Shown here: positions 8,012 to 15,820 of the stretch, in pieces
How the letters are laid out: the number at the start of each line of letters is the position of its first letter
Numbering within the stretch: the stretch's first letter is position 1
Notes under the pieces: model-generated
What the model was told of the DNA's origin: nothing
The model's database searches: none
The model's input: the letters and a program-made list of their open reading frames with translations, nothing else
Translations under genes and position numbers: made by a program
Source: Chloroflexota bacterium
GTDB lineage: Bacteria; Chloroflexota; Anaerolineae; Anaerolineales; UBA11579
Direction of reading: 5' to 3'
Length of the DNA stretch: 64,000 bases
Assembly (NCBI GenBank): GCA_016191875.1
Contig: JACPVG010000036.1
Location: 1-64,000, forward strand

Positions 8012-8093
8012 AAGGTCAACGGGTTGCCGTGGCAACGAGTTCCGAGGAAAAGCGTTCCCTCATTGACGCGTTCCTCGTAGACCCGTTGACCTT
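8012..8093. repeat. GTCAACGAGG-family hairpin, copy 4 (before coaBC)
   Basis: The left arm is AAGGTCAACGGGTTGCC...GGCAACGAG and the right arm is CCTCATTGACGCG...CCCGTTGACCTT. It begins 4 nt after the upstream stop and ends 20 nt before coaBC, which is the same placement as the other three copies. Confidence 0.8.
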
Positions 8094-8113
8094 CTTATAG
8101 GATTTACAAATAC

Positions 8114-9325
8114 ATGACTCCCCTCCAAAACAAGCGCATTCTGCTCGGCGTCACCGGCTCCATCGCCTGCTACAAGGCCGCCGACCTGGCCTCCAAACTG
8201 CGGCAGGCAGGCGCGGAGGTGGATGTGATTCTCACGGCCGCGGCGGCCCAGTTCGTCACGCCGCTCACCTTCCAGTCGGTCACCGGGCGGCGCGCCTACG
8301 TGGATGCCGACCTGTGGGGCAGCGAGGGGCATGTGCTGCACATCAGCCTTGCCAAGGAGGCGGATTTGCTGGTCGTCGCCCCTGCCACGGCCAACACAAT
8401 CGCCAAACTGGCGCACGGCCTGGCCGATAACCTGCTGGCGCTGGCGGCAGTCGCGTGTGAAAGTCCGTTGTTGCTGGCCCCGGCGATGGATGGCGGCATG
8501 TTCCACCACGCGGCGACGCAGGAAAACCTGGCGATATTGAAGAAACGCGGGGTGATCGTCGTCGGGCCGGACGAGGGTCACCTGGCCTCCGGCTTGCGGC
8601 AGGTGGGGCGGATGACCGAACCGGCCGAACTGCTCGGCCACATCCGGTTGGCGCTTTCAAGGAGCGGGCCGTTGACTGGAAAGAATGTGGTCGTTACCGC
8701 AGGCGGTACGCAGGAGCCCATCGACCCGGTGCGGTTTATCGCCAACCGCTCATCGGGGCGGCAAGGCTACGCGTTGGCGCAGGCCGCCCTCGACCGGGGC
8801 GCGGCGGTGACCCTCATCAGCGGGCCGAGCGCGCTGGCCGCGCCCGTGGGCGCGGAGCGGGTGGAGGTGCGTACCGCGGCGGAGATGCTGAAGGCCGTCC
8901 TGGAGCACGCCGCCGAGGCCGACGCGCTGGTGATGTCGGCGGCCGTGGCGGACTTCCGGCCGGAGGAAGCCGCCGAGCACAAGATCAAGAAAGGCGGGGC
9001 GCCGCCGGTCATCACCCTGACTCACACCGCCGATGTCCTCAAGGAAGTGGCGGCGCAGAAGAAGAAAAGCGGCCGCCCACTTGTCACGGTGGGGTTTGCC
9101 GCCGAAAGCCAGGACCTGCTGGAGAATGCCCGCAAGAAACTCGCCGCCAAGGGGCTGGACATCATCGTCGCCAACGACGTGAGCGCGCCGGACGCCGGGT
9201 TCGAGGTGGAGACCAACCGCGTGACCCTGCTGTTCGCCGATGGCAGCAAAGAAGACCTGCCGCTGATGGGGAAGGATGAAGTGGCCGCGGCTGTAATGGA
9301 ACGCCTTGCCAAGACGTTAACTTGA
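8114..9325 (+). CDS. coaBC: Bifunctional phosphopantothenoylcysteine decarboxylase / phosphopantothenate-cysteine ligase
   Basis: CoaBC joins cysteine to 4'-phosphopantothenate (CoaB) and decarboxylates the product with FMN (CoaC). The 403 residues match the family. CoaC is 1-185: GVTGSIACYKAADL, catalytic His76 (HISLAK) and the FMN motif PAMDGGMF (123-130). CoaB follows: VVTAGGTQEPIDPVRFI (about 193-209), NRSSGRQG (211-218), and a KIKK lysine motif. Two residues known as active-site residues in E. coli (Asn125 and Cys158) align with Asp126 and Ser159 here. This may be lineage-typical but is mechanistically notable. Confidence 0.95.
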   Translation: MTPLQNKRILLGVTGSIACYKAADLASKLRQAGAEVDVILTAAAAQFVTPLTFQSVTGRRAYVDADLWGSEGHVLHISLAKEADLLVVAPATANTIAKLAHGLADNLLALAAVACESPLLLAPAMDGGMFHHAATQENLAILKKRGVIVVGPDEGHLASGLRQVGRMTEPAELLGHIRLALSRSGPLTGKNVVVTAGGTQEPIDPVRFIANRSSGRQGYALAQAALDRGAAVTLISGPSALAAPVGAERVEVRTAAEMLKAVLEHAAEADALVMSAAVADFRPEEAAEHKIKKGGAPPVITLTHTADVLKEVAAQKKKSGRPLVTVGFAAESQDLLENARKKLAAKGLDIIVANDVSAPDAGFEVETNRVTLLFADGSKEDLPLMGKDEVAAAVMERLAKTLT

Positions 9326-9349
9326 AACTCTTCCAATTGCGTATACAAT
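9322..9349 (+). promoter_or_regulatory. Sigma70-type promoter for the DUF952 gene
   Basis: TTGAAA (9322-9327), a 16-nt spacer and TACAAT (9344-9349) lie immediately after the coaBC stop. The predicted start site near 9356 gives a short leader containing GGAGG before the gene at 9383. Confidence 0.6.
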
Positions 9350-9382
9350 GAGTTCAGAGGGGAGCGTGGTCTGGAGGTTGTG

Positions 9383-9721
9383 ATGAGAGAGATCATCCTG
9401 CACATTTGCCCGCGCGCAGACTGGGAAGCCACACAGGCGGCGGGGGAGTACCGCGCCGAATCGCTGGGTACGGAAGGCTACATCCACTGCTCGATCGACG
9501 AGCAGTTGGAACGCGTGGCCAATTACTTCTTCGCCGGGCAGTCCGACCTTGTGGTGCTGCGCATCGCCGCGCCGCGCGTGAAGTCGCCGGTGCGCTGGGA
9601 CCCGGCCGGGGACATGCTCTTCCCGCACATCTACGGCCCGCTCAACCTGGATGCGGTGCTGGAAGTCGAAGCCCTCAACCCGGACGCCCAGGGCCTGTTC
9701 CACTACCACATGCCGGCCTGA
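9383..9721 (+). CDS. DUF952 family protein
   Basis: This 112-residue protein matches the DUF952 pattern: ILHICPRADWE at the start, EGYIHCSIDEQ (the conserved F/Y-I-H-C-S core) and DMLFPHIYGPLNL. The biochemical function of the family is not established. GGAGG at 9373-9377 favours the ATG at 9383 over the in-frame GTG at 9380. It has its own promoter and is followed by a good terminator, so it is probably monocistronic. Confidence 0.85.
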   Translation: MREIILHICPRADWEATQAAGEYRAESLGTEGYIHCSIDEQLERVANYFFAGQSDLVVLRIAAPRVKSPVRWDPAGDMLFPHIYGPLNLDAVLEVEALNPDAQGLFHYHMPA

Positions 9722-9742
9722 ATCCCTCACGCCAATCACTCC

Positions 9743-9769
9743 CCGCTCGGCCCGCGCCGGGCGGTTTTT
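9743..9769 (+). terminator. Intrinsic terminator after the DUF952 gene
   Basis: An 8-bp stem CCGCTCGG / CCGGGCGG (9743-9750 and 9757-9764, one G-U pair) with loop CCCGCG is followed by five T (9765-9769). Confidence 0.8.
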
Positions 9770-9819
9770 CGTGCATTCTCGCCACCTTGACCCCTTCGCG
9801 TTCCGCGCCCCCCGGCTGG
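9765..9819 (+). repeat. Decayed copy of the promoter and first codons of the gene at 11387
   Basis: The bases from the T-run to CCCGGCTGG align with 11364-11419, which is the -10 region and first 11 codons of the gene at 11387. From the start-codon position onward 27 of 33 bases match. Translated, the copy reads LTPSRSAPPGW where the intact gene reads MTPSRPAPPGW. The -10 box and the start codon are degraded. Confidence 0.55.
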
Positions 9820-9880
9820 CAAGGCTCGCAATCTTGTTCTTCGGAGACCCAATAAAAACCATTGCGAACCTTGCCACAGG

Positions 9881-10561
9881 CTATTTGCCTGCCACAATCG
9901 CGTAGAACATACCGAGTCCAAAGCGCCGGCTTTCCATGATGTCCAGTCCCGCTTCTTCGACCAGCTGCAATGGGTCCTGATTCCAGCGGCATCCCGCGTT
10001 CTGCTGATAATGCTGGAGAACGTTCCGGTCCTGAAGGTTTGCCAGCCAGCCCAGATTGCTATGACCATGCTCGAGGAGGAGAATCAACCCGCCCGGGCGG
10101 GTGACGCGTTTCATCTCGCTCAGAGCCTGGACGGGATCGAGGAACGTGCAGGTGGAAAGGCTCGACGTGACCGTGTCGAACACCCCATCGGCGAACTCGA
10201 GGTTCTCCGCATCCATGACCTGCGTCTGGATGCCCAGGCCAAGGCTCTCGGCCTTCTGGCGCGCGACATCCAGCATGTGCTGGCTTACATCAATGGCGGT
10301 CACCTCGCTGGCGGCCGGGAAGAAGGGGAAGTTCAACCCCGTGCCACAGGCGACGTCGAGAATCTTCCCATGCGCGCGGGGCATCAATCGCCTGCGCTGG
10401 CGTGCGACGCCGAGTACCACCTGGTCAAACCAGATTCTCTTCTCGTACCCATGCGCGAGCTCGTCGTACGCGTCCTGTAGTTGACCCAGCGTCAACCTTT
10501 CGCTGGCGGGGACGTAGGGCGGCTTGCAGGATCTTCCCGGTTTTGCAGTCAGAGTTTTCAT
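9881..10561 (-). CDS. Class I SAM methyltransferase (phospholipid/UbiE-like)
   Basis: This 226-residue protein has motif I KILDVACGTGLNFPF (about 66-80), the acidic motif VTAIDVSQHMLDVA and a post-motif GVFDTVTSSLSTCTFLDP. The layout resembles PmtA/UbiE-type enzymes that methylate lipids or quinones; the exact substrate is not determinable. AAGGAG lies before the ATG on the minus strand. It is divergent from a TetR-family gene and its promoter overlaps an operator-like palindrome, so repression by that regulator is likely. Codon use is less GC-biased than in the flanking genes. Confidence 0.85.
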   Translation of the reverse strand: MKTLTAKPGRSCKPPYVPASERLTLGQLQDAYDELAHGYEKRIWFDQVVLGVARQRRRLMPRAHGKILDVACGTGLNFPFFPAASEVTAIDVSQHMLDVARQKAESLGLGIQTQVMDAENLEFADGVFDTVTSSLSTCTFLDPVQALSEMKRVTRPGGLILLLEHGHSNLGWLANLQDRNVLQHYQQNAGCRWNQDPLQLVEEAGLDIMESRRFGLGMFYAIVAGK

Positions 10562-10584
10562 ATTTTCTCCTTTTTGTTATACTG

Positions 10585-10602
10585 TGTAACAATTGTGTTG
10601 CA
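10585..10602. promoter_or_regulatory. Operator-like palindrome O1
   Basis: TGTAAC-N6-GTTGCA is an imperfect inverted repeat that covers the predicted start site of the minus-strand methyltransferase. It resembles the perfect palindrome at 10648 and is probably a TetR-family binding site. Confidence 0.5.
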
Positions 10603-10629
10603 TTGTAGCCAACCCGGCCTTCAAGTCAA
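10602..10629 (-). promoter_or_regulatory. Promoter of the minus-strand methyltransferase
   Basis: Read on the minus strand: TTGACT (10629-10624), a 16-nt spacer and TACAAT (10607-10602). This is a near-consensus sigma70 promoter, with the operator-like repeat placed directly downstream of the -10. Confidence 0.65.
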
Positions 10630-10647
10630 TTGCGGATCTGGCTCCGA

Positions 10648-10663
10648 TGTAACAAAAGTTACA
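10648..10663. promoter_or_regulatory. Operator-like palindrome O2
   Basis: TGTAAC-AAAA-GTTACA is a perfect 6-bp inverted repeat with a 4-bp centre, 34 bp before the TetR gene. It shares its left half-site exactly with O1. Placement suggests autoregulation of the regulator. Confidence 0.55.
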
Positions 10664-10696
10664 AATACTCACACTTTGTAGCAGAAACAGGATGCC

Positions 10697-11308
10697 ATGC
10701 CAGCGAATAACCCTCGCAAGAGAACTGACCCGCGCGTTCGGCGGACGCGCCGCCTGCTGCGGGATGCCCTGATCTCACAGATGCTGGAAAGGGACTTCGC
10801 CTCCATCTCCATCAAGGAGGTCACCGAACGCGCGGAAGTCGCTTATGTCACATTTTTCAGGCATTATGACAGCCTGGAGCAGCTGCTGATGGAGGTTTTG
10901 GACGAGGGGCTGGGGGAATTGTTGTTGCGCATCGAGATGCTGGCAAAGAAGTCCGATGATTCCGACCTTGAAACCGAGGGCAGGCTGATTTTCGAATACG
11001 CCGGGCAGAAAGCCGATCTATTCCAGATTCTCTTCAAGAGCCCAAGCGTGGCGCGGGTTCGCAAGAAGGTCGTGCGGAACATCGCAGCCACATTCCGCCA
11101 ATCCTGCCTGCCGCTGGCAAGGTCCGGACACCCAATGGCGACCGCCATGCTGTCCCATCACATCGCGACATCCCTGCTGGCTCTCATCGAGTGGTGGCTG
11201 GACAATCGCATGGAGCCCGCGCCCGCACAGATGGGGAAGGTTTACAAGAGCCTGATCATCGACTCGGCGGTTGGAGCGGTGAACTCCGTATCCGCTGTGC
11301 CCGGCTAG
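10697..11308 (+). CDS. TetR/AcrR family transcriptional regulator
   Basis: This 203-residue protein has an N-terminal DNA-binding domain: a basic start (KRTDPRVRRTRRLLRDAL), then the HTH SISIKEVTERAEVAYVTFFRHYDSLEQLL (about 36-64), which is the TetR signature. The remainder is the helical ligand-binding/dimer domain and does not identify a ligand. It is divergent from the methyltransferase at 9881, with paired palindromes between them, the usual arrangement of a repressor with its target. Confidence 0.9.
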   Translation: MPANNPRKRTDPRVRRTRRLLRDALISQMLERDFASISIKEVTERAEVAYVTFFRHYDSLEQLLMEVLDEGLGELLLRIEMLAKKSDDSDLETEGRLIFEYAGQKADLFQILFKSPSVARVRKKVVRNIAATFRQSCLPLARSGHPMATAMLSHHIATSLLALIEWWLDNRMEPAPAQMGKVYKSLIIDSAVGAVNSVSAVPG

Positions 11309-11371
11309 GCGCAGGGCGATTTTCTTTTCCTACCCTATTGCTATTCCCCGCCGCCCGGACGGCTTTCTTGG

Positions 11372-11377
11372 TACACT
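11372..11377 (+). promoter_or_regulatory. -10 box 9 nt before the start codon (possible leaderless mRNA)
   Basis: TACACT ends 9 nt before ATG 11387, and no Shine-Dalgarno lies between. Transcription would start at or just before the start codon. No convincing -35 is seen. Confidence 0.4.
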
Positions 11378-11386
11378 CGCGCCGCC

Positions 11387-12595
11387 ATGACCCCCTCACG
11401 ACCCGCGCCGCCCGGCTGGTTGGTGGACGCTCTCGAATTCGCCCGCGCCATGCGCATCGGCCCGGCCATCACCGGCTACCGCCTGCACGCCAAGACCGGC
11501 GCGACGCCCTTCGCCAGCCTGTTCGCGCTATTCATCTTCCATCTGGTCGGGGAGACGCGCGCCTGGGACGCCGGGACGCGCCAGAACTGGATTGACCACG
11601 TCCAGCGCCTGCAGGACCCCGCCAGTGGGTTGTTCCGCGACCCGGCCCACCGCCAGCGCGCCACCGATGAAGCGCATTCCGCCGATCACCTGGACCAGCA
11701 GCTGACCGGCTACTGCCTGAGCGCACTGCGCCTGCTGGGCGCACGCCCGCTGCATCCGCTGGCGTTCATCCGGCCCTGGTACGAGCCGGAACATACCCGC
11801 GCCTGGCTGGATGGCCTGAACTGGGCCTCGGCCTCCAACAGCGGCAACAAAGCCATGTTCGCCGGCATCATGCTGGCCGAGGAGGCCGAGCGCGGTGCGG
11901 ACGGGGCAAAGGCCGGGCTGGAAGCCTGGTTCGAGTGGCACGATGCCCACGCCGACCCGCGCAGCGGCTACTGGGGCCGCGGGCGCGCCAGCCGCTACTG
12001 GGAGGGGATGCAGGGCTACGTTCACCCGCTGGTGGTGTATGAGCATTGCGGCCGCGCCCAACCCGCCCTGGAGAAAGCCGCGCGGCGCACGCTGCTCTTG
12101 CAGCAACCCGATGGCCTGTTCAGCCCCAAAGGCGGCGGCGGCGCATGCGACGATCTGGATGCCCTCCACATCCTGGCCGCCGCGCACCGGCGATTCCCCG
12201 CCCTGCGGCTGGGAATTGAGCAGGCGATGGCGCAGGCGCGGCATGGCCTGCTGGATAATCAAAACCCGGATGGCGGATTCTGCTGGGCGCAGCGGCCGCG
12301 CTTCGGCCTGCGCGGCTGGTGGGGCGTGGCGCGCCACAACCTCGACTGGCGGCATCCGGACAAGGCATACGTCGCTCTGCGCGCCGCCCTGGCGGGGCAG
12401 ATGAAACTGAACCGCCGGATTGAAACCGGCTGGTCGGACGACGGCCGCGCCTGGGATCAGAGCAGCCTGTGGGATACGTGGTTCCGCCTGCTGGCGCTGG
12501 TGGAGATCGAATTGATTCTCAGCCCCGATGACCTCTCGGCCCGCTGGCAATCCATCCCGGCGCCGAATTTCGGCCGGCTGGCGGGCGCAGGATGA
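11387..12595 (+). CDS. Alpha/alpha-toroid (prenyltransferase/squalene-cyclase-like) protein
   Basis: This 402-residue protein is all-helical, with repeated elements of the kind LLLQQPDGLFSPKGG (about 244-258) and NQNPDGGFCW (about 291-300). These resemble the QW-type repeats of terpenoid cyclase/prenyltransferase toroids and related glycan-active enzymes. No catalytic DXDD motif is seen, so cyclase activity is not supported. The gene precedes a run of glycosyltransferases, so a role in polysaccharide metabolism is possible. A degraded copy of its first codons lies near 9.8 kb. Confidence 0.6.
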   Translation: MTPSRPAPPGWLVDALEFARAMRIGPAITGYRLHAKTGATPFASLFALFIFHLVGETRAWDAGTRQNWIDHVQRLQDPASGLFRDPAHRQRATDEAHSADHLDQQLTGYCLSALRLLGARPLHPLAFIRPWYEPEHTRAWLDGLNWASASNSGNKAMFAGIMLAEEAERGADGAKAGLEAWFEWHDAHADPRSGYWGRGRASRYWEGMQGYVHPLVVYEHCGRAQPALEKAARRTLLLQQPDGLFSPKGGGGACDDLDALHILAAAHRRFPALRLGIEQAMAQARHGLLDNQNPDGGFCWAQRPRFGLRGWWGVARHNLDWRHPDKAYVALRAALAGQMKLNRRIETGWSDDGRAWDQSSLWDTWFRLLALVEIELILSPDDLSARWQSIPAPNFGRLAGAG

Positions 12596-12630
12596 ATCGC
12601 GCCGTCAGAATCGTGGTGATTTGCGAAAGG

Positions 12631-12658
12631 GTAGGGACGCAGCACGCTGCGCCCCTAC
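12631..12658. repeat. REP-like palindrome (GTAGGG...CCCTAC), copy 1
   Basis: The left half is GTAGGGACGCAGCA and the right half is CGCTGCGCCCCTAC, a 28-bp near-perfect palindrome. It differs at two positions from the perfect copies at 32834 and 50848. It lies in the short spacer before a glycosyltransferase. Confidence 0.85.
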
Positions 12659-12687
12659 CTACGGAATGGGCTCCGGGCTTCTGATTG

Positions 12688-13887
12688 ATGAACGTACTCG
12701 TCCTCACCACGCAACGCTGGCCGTTGGAGCATCCCTTTATGGAAGAGGTGCTGGCGAAGAACCTGCCGGGGCGCGGCCACCGCGTCAACTTTCTGATGCA
12801 GACCGACGGGCTGGCCCGTGAGATGACCCGACATACCTGGCACGCCGCGCAGGTCTGGGCGCTGCCGGGGCGCGGCCGGCGCACGGCCCTCGACCGCATA
12901 GTCAACGTCCTGGCCAAGCCCGGCCAGGTGGGCCGCGCCGCCCGCGGCCTGCCCCGTCCAGATATCATCTACATCCGCAACGATTTTCTGCTGGCCTTCT
13001 GGGCCTTCCGCCAGCGGCGCAAACATGGCATACCGGTGGTGTTCCAGTACTCCTTCCCAGCCGCCACTGCCCAGCGCGATAGCCTTTCCTCCCAGCTCGG
13101 CGCGGCCGTGCAGTTCCTCCTGTTGCGCGCCGTTGCCCGCCGGGCGGACCACCTCCTGCCCATCAGCGAGTGGATGAAGCAGGAGCTGGCGGCAAAGGGC
13201 CTGCCCGGCGAGAAGATGACCCCCTTCCCGCTGGGGGTGGATGCCAGCCTCGACCCGGAACGCATCAATGGCGCGGTGGTGCGCGCCCGGCTGGGCCTGG
13301 GCGACGCGCCGACGGCCATCTACTTCGGTTCCATGCATCCCCTGCGCGGGTTGGATTTCCTGTTGCGCGCCTGGACGCAGGTGCAGGCCGCCCTGCCCGC
13401 GGCGCGCCTGCTGATGGTCGGCGGCCAGCCGGAGGAGGTGGAGAACCTCAAGCGGCAGGCGGCGGAATTGGGGCTGGCGCAGAGCATGGTCTTCACCGGC
13501 CGCGTGCCGCGCCTTGACGTGCCGCAGTACATCGCCGCGGCGCAGGTGGGCCTCTCGCCCATCCCGCCTATCCCGGTGTACCTCATCTCCTCGCCCACCA
13601 AACTGGCTGAGACGCTCGGTATGGCGCGGCCGGTCGTCGCCAACGACATCCCCGAGCAGCGCATGCTCATCGAACTGAGCGGCGGCGGCTTGGGCGTGCC
13701 GTATGAAGAGGGCGCCTTCGCTGCCGCCATCCTGGAATTACTGCGCGATCCTGAGCGGGCGCGGCGCATGGGGCAGGCCGGGTACAATAGCATCCGCCGC
13801 GAACGTTCCTACTTGGCGATGACCGAACGGCTGGAGAGGTTGTTCGAGCGCCTGCTGGCCGAACGGCGCACCGCCTCAACGCGATGA
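12688..13887 (+). CDS. GT4-type glycosyltransferase
   Basis: This 399-residue GT-B protein begins with NVLVLTTQRWPLEHPFMEE and has an N-terminal donor-independent domain. A central VIYFGSMHPLRGLDFLL-type linker is followed by the C-terminal UDP-sugar-binding half with SPTKLAETLGMARPVVAND (about 300-318). ATG 12688 is preferred to TTG 12685. Its stop overlaps the next start by 4 bp (ATGA), showing translational coupling with the following glycosyltransferase. Sugar donor and acceptor are unknown. Confidence 0.88.
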   Translation: MNVLVLTTQRWPLEHPFMEEVLAKNLPGRGHRVNFLMQTDGLAREMTRHTWHAAQVWALPGRGRRTALDRIVNVLAKPGQVGRAARGLPRPDIIYIRNDFLLAFWAFRQRRKHGIPVVFQYSFPAATAQRDSLSSQLGAAVQFLLLRAVARRADHLLPISEWMKQELAAKGLPGEKMTPFPLGVDASLDPERINGAVVRARLGLGDAPTAIYFGSMHPLRGLDFLLRAWTQVQAALPAARLLMVGGQPEEVENLKRQAAELGLAQSMVFTGRVPRLDVPQYIAAAQVGLSPIPPIPVYLISSPTKLAETLGMARPVVANDIPEQRMLIELSGGGLGVPYEEGAFAAAILELLRDPERARRMGQAGYNSIRRERSYLAMTERLERLFERLLAERRTASTR

Positions 13888-14996
13888 GAATTCTGTCTGG
13901 TCAACTTCACCGCCTGCGCCGCCGCCTGCGCCCTGCCGCGCCGGAGCTCTTCTACCTCTCCGACCGCGAGAACTGGGTGCTGCGCTGGGTGGGCCATTAC
14001 GTCACCACCGGCGTGCGGGGTCAGTTCGGGCTGCGGGCGCACCTCGACCGGCCGCTCAGATGGGCCGCGCCGGGCGACATCCTCCATTTCGGTTCGTTGT
14101 GGAATACCGCCGCGGCCTTCCAATCGCCCCAGGCCCGGCAGGCGCTGGCGGGCAGGCGCCTGGTCGCCACCCTGTTCCACGGCCAGCGCGGCGGGCCCGG
14201 CGATCACTTTACTGAAGCCATCGACATAACCTTGAAGAACCTCTCCCGCATCGAACGGGTGGTCACCGCCAGCCGGATGATGGCCGCCCGCCTATTCGAA
14301 TGGGGCGTGCCTGAAGGGAAAATCGCCTGCATCCCGCTGGGCGTGGATCTGAGCCGCTTCCAGCCGGCCGCGCCCGAAGCGCGTCGCCGCCAGCGGGCGG
14401 CGCTGGGCATCCCGGACGATGCCGTGTGCATCGGCTCGTTCCAGAAGGACGGCGAGGGCTGGGGCGATGGCCTCTCGCCCAAACTCATCAAGGGGCCGGA
14501 TGTTTTCCTGGCCGTGGTGGAACTGCTGGCGAAGAAACATCCCGTGTTCGTGCTGCTCACCGGCCCGGCGCGCGGTTACGTGAAAGCCGGTCTGGGTAAA
14601 CTGGGCGTGCCTTACCGGCACAGTCTGCTGGAAAATTATCTGGAGATCCCGCGCTATTACCAATGCCTCGACCTGTACCTGGTGACGGCGCGCGAAGAGG
14701 GCGGCCCGCAGGCCATCCTGGAAGCGCCGGCCTGCGGGGTGCCGGTGGTCTCCACCCGCGTGGGTCTCGCTCCGGACATCCTTGAAGATGGGGTGAGCGG
14801 CGCGCTGGTGGATGTCGAGGATGTGGCGGCGCTGGCGCTGGCGCAGGCCGCGTCGCGAGTGATCGAAGATCAATCCTTCCGCGAATCGCTGGTCGCCAAC
14901 GGGCGGCGCATGATTCAAGACTATGATTGGGGGCGCATCGCTGCCCGCTATTACCATGAAGTCTATGCCCCAATGCTGGGTGGAGAACGCTGGTGA
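13884..14996 (+). CDS. GT4-type glycosyltransferase
   Basis: This is a 370-residue GT-B enzyme. The C-terminal half contains KGPDVFLAVVELLAKKHP and the EX7E-type motif REEGGPQAILEAPACGVPVVST (about 271-292), which binds the nucleotide-sugar diphosphate. It overlaps its neighbours on both sides by about 4 bp, so it is an internal gene of the 12.7-18.0 kb operon. The donor sugar cannot be inferred. Confidence 0.88.
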   Translation: MRILSGQLHRLRRRLRPAAPELFYLSDRENWVLRWVGHYVTTGVRGQFGLRAHLDRPLRWAAPGDILHFGSLWNTAAAFQSPQARQALAGRRLVATLFHGQRGGPGDHFTEAIDITLKNLSRIERVVTASRMMAARLFEWGVPEGKIACIPLGVDLSRFQPAAPEARRRQRAALGIPDDAVCIGSFQKDGEGWGDGLSPKLIKGPDVFLAVVELLAKKHPVFVLLTGPARGYVKAGLGKLGVPYRHSLLENYLEIPRYYQCLDLYLVTAREEGGPQAILEAPACGVPVVSTRVGLAPDILEDGVSGALVDVEDVAALALAQAASRVIEDQSFRESLVANGRRMIQDYDWGRIAARYYHEVYAPMLGGERW

Positions 14997-15820
14997 TCGA
15001 ACCGTTCCAGGATGTGATTCGTGAAGGGCTGGAACCGCAGGAAGGGCACACGCCCCGCGCAAGCCTGCTTGCCGCACTGCTGCGCGCCAGTTTCAAGCGC
15101 CTGGCCCCGCTGATGGCGCGCCTGCCGGCCGCCGACCTGCGCAGTCTGCTGCTGGCGGTGCTCAACCGGGCCGTGCGCCGCCTGCCGCCAGAGCAGGCCG
15201 CCCGCTTCCTGCTGCGGCTGGATAACGACCTGTACGCCCTGCAAAGCGCGGCCGCCATCGCCATGGGCGAGGGCCTGCACACCAAGCACCGCCACCTGCG
15301 CTACGCCGAGTTCTTCAGCGCCCGCATCCCGCCCGGGCAGCGCGTGCTGGATGTGGGCTGCGGCCTGGGCGCGGTGGCTTATCATCTGGCGCAAGCCGGG
15401 GCGCAGGTAGTGGGCATGGACATCGTGCCGGAAAAGATCGAAGAGGCGCGGCAAAGGCACAGCCACCCCAACGCCGAATACCGCGTCGGCGATGCGCTGG
15501 CCCTCCGGGATGAAGCCTTCGACGTGGTGGTGCTCTCCAACGTATTGGAGCATCTGCCGCGCCGGGGCGAGTTCCTGAACCGCCTGTTGGCCGCCGCCAG
15601 GCCGAAAAAAGTGCTCATCCGTGTGCCGGTCTTCGAGCGTGATTGGCGTGTGCCGCTGAAAAAAGAACTGGGCCTGGAATGGCGGCTGGACCCGACCCAC
15701 GAGACCGAATTCACCCTCGACTCCTTCCAGGCAGAAACGGAAGCCGCCGGTCTGGTCATCGAGCATCTGGAAGTGCGCTGGGGGGAAATCTGGGCGGAGT
15801 TGACGCCGCGTGCCGCCTGA
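14993..15820 (+). CDS. Class I SAM methyltransferase of the glycan cluster
   Basis: This 275-residue protein has a helical N-terminus of about 110 residues and then a methyltransferase domain: VLDVGCGLGAVAYHL (about 118-132), VVGMDIVPEKIEEA and VVVLSNVLEHLP. The fold matches ubiquinone/sugar methyltransferases; in this context O-methylation of a glycan is the most likely role. The GTG start at 14993 overlaps the upstream stop. Confidence 0.85.
   Translation: MIEPFQDVIREGLEPQEGHTPRASLLAALLRASFKRLAPLMARLPAADLRSLLLAVLNRAVRRLPPEQAARFLLRLDNDLYALQSAAAIAMGEGLHTKHRHLRYAEFFSARIPPGQRVLDVGCGLGAVAYHLAQAGAQVVGMDIVPEKIEEARQRHSHPNAEYRVGDALALRDEAFDVVVLSNVLEHLPRRGEFLNRLLAAARPKKVLIRVPVFERDWRVPLKKELGLEWRLDPTHETEFTLDSFQAETEAAGLVIEHLEVRWGEIWAELTPRAA

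Noticed and set aside
11309..11335. Intrinsic terminator after the TetR gene
   Set aside because: There is a T-rich stretch, but the only stem is about 4 bp with a long loop, too weak to call.
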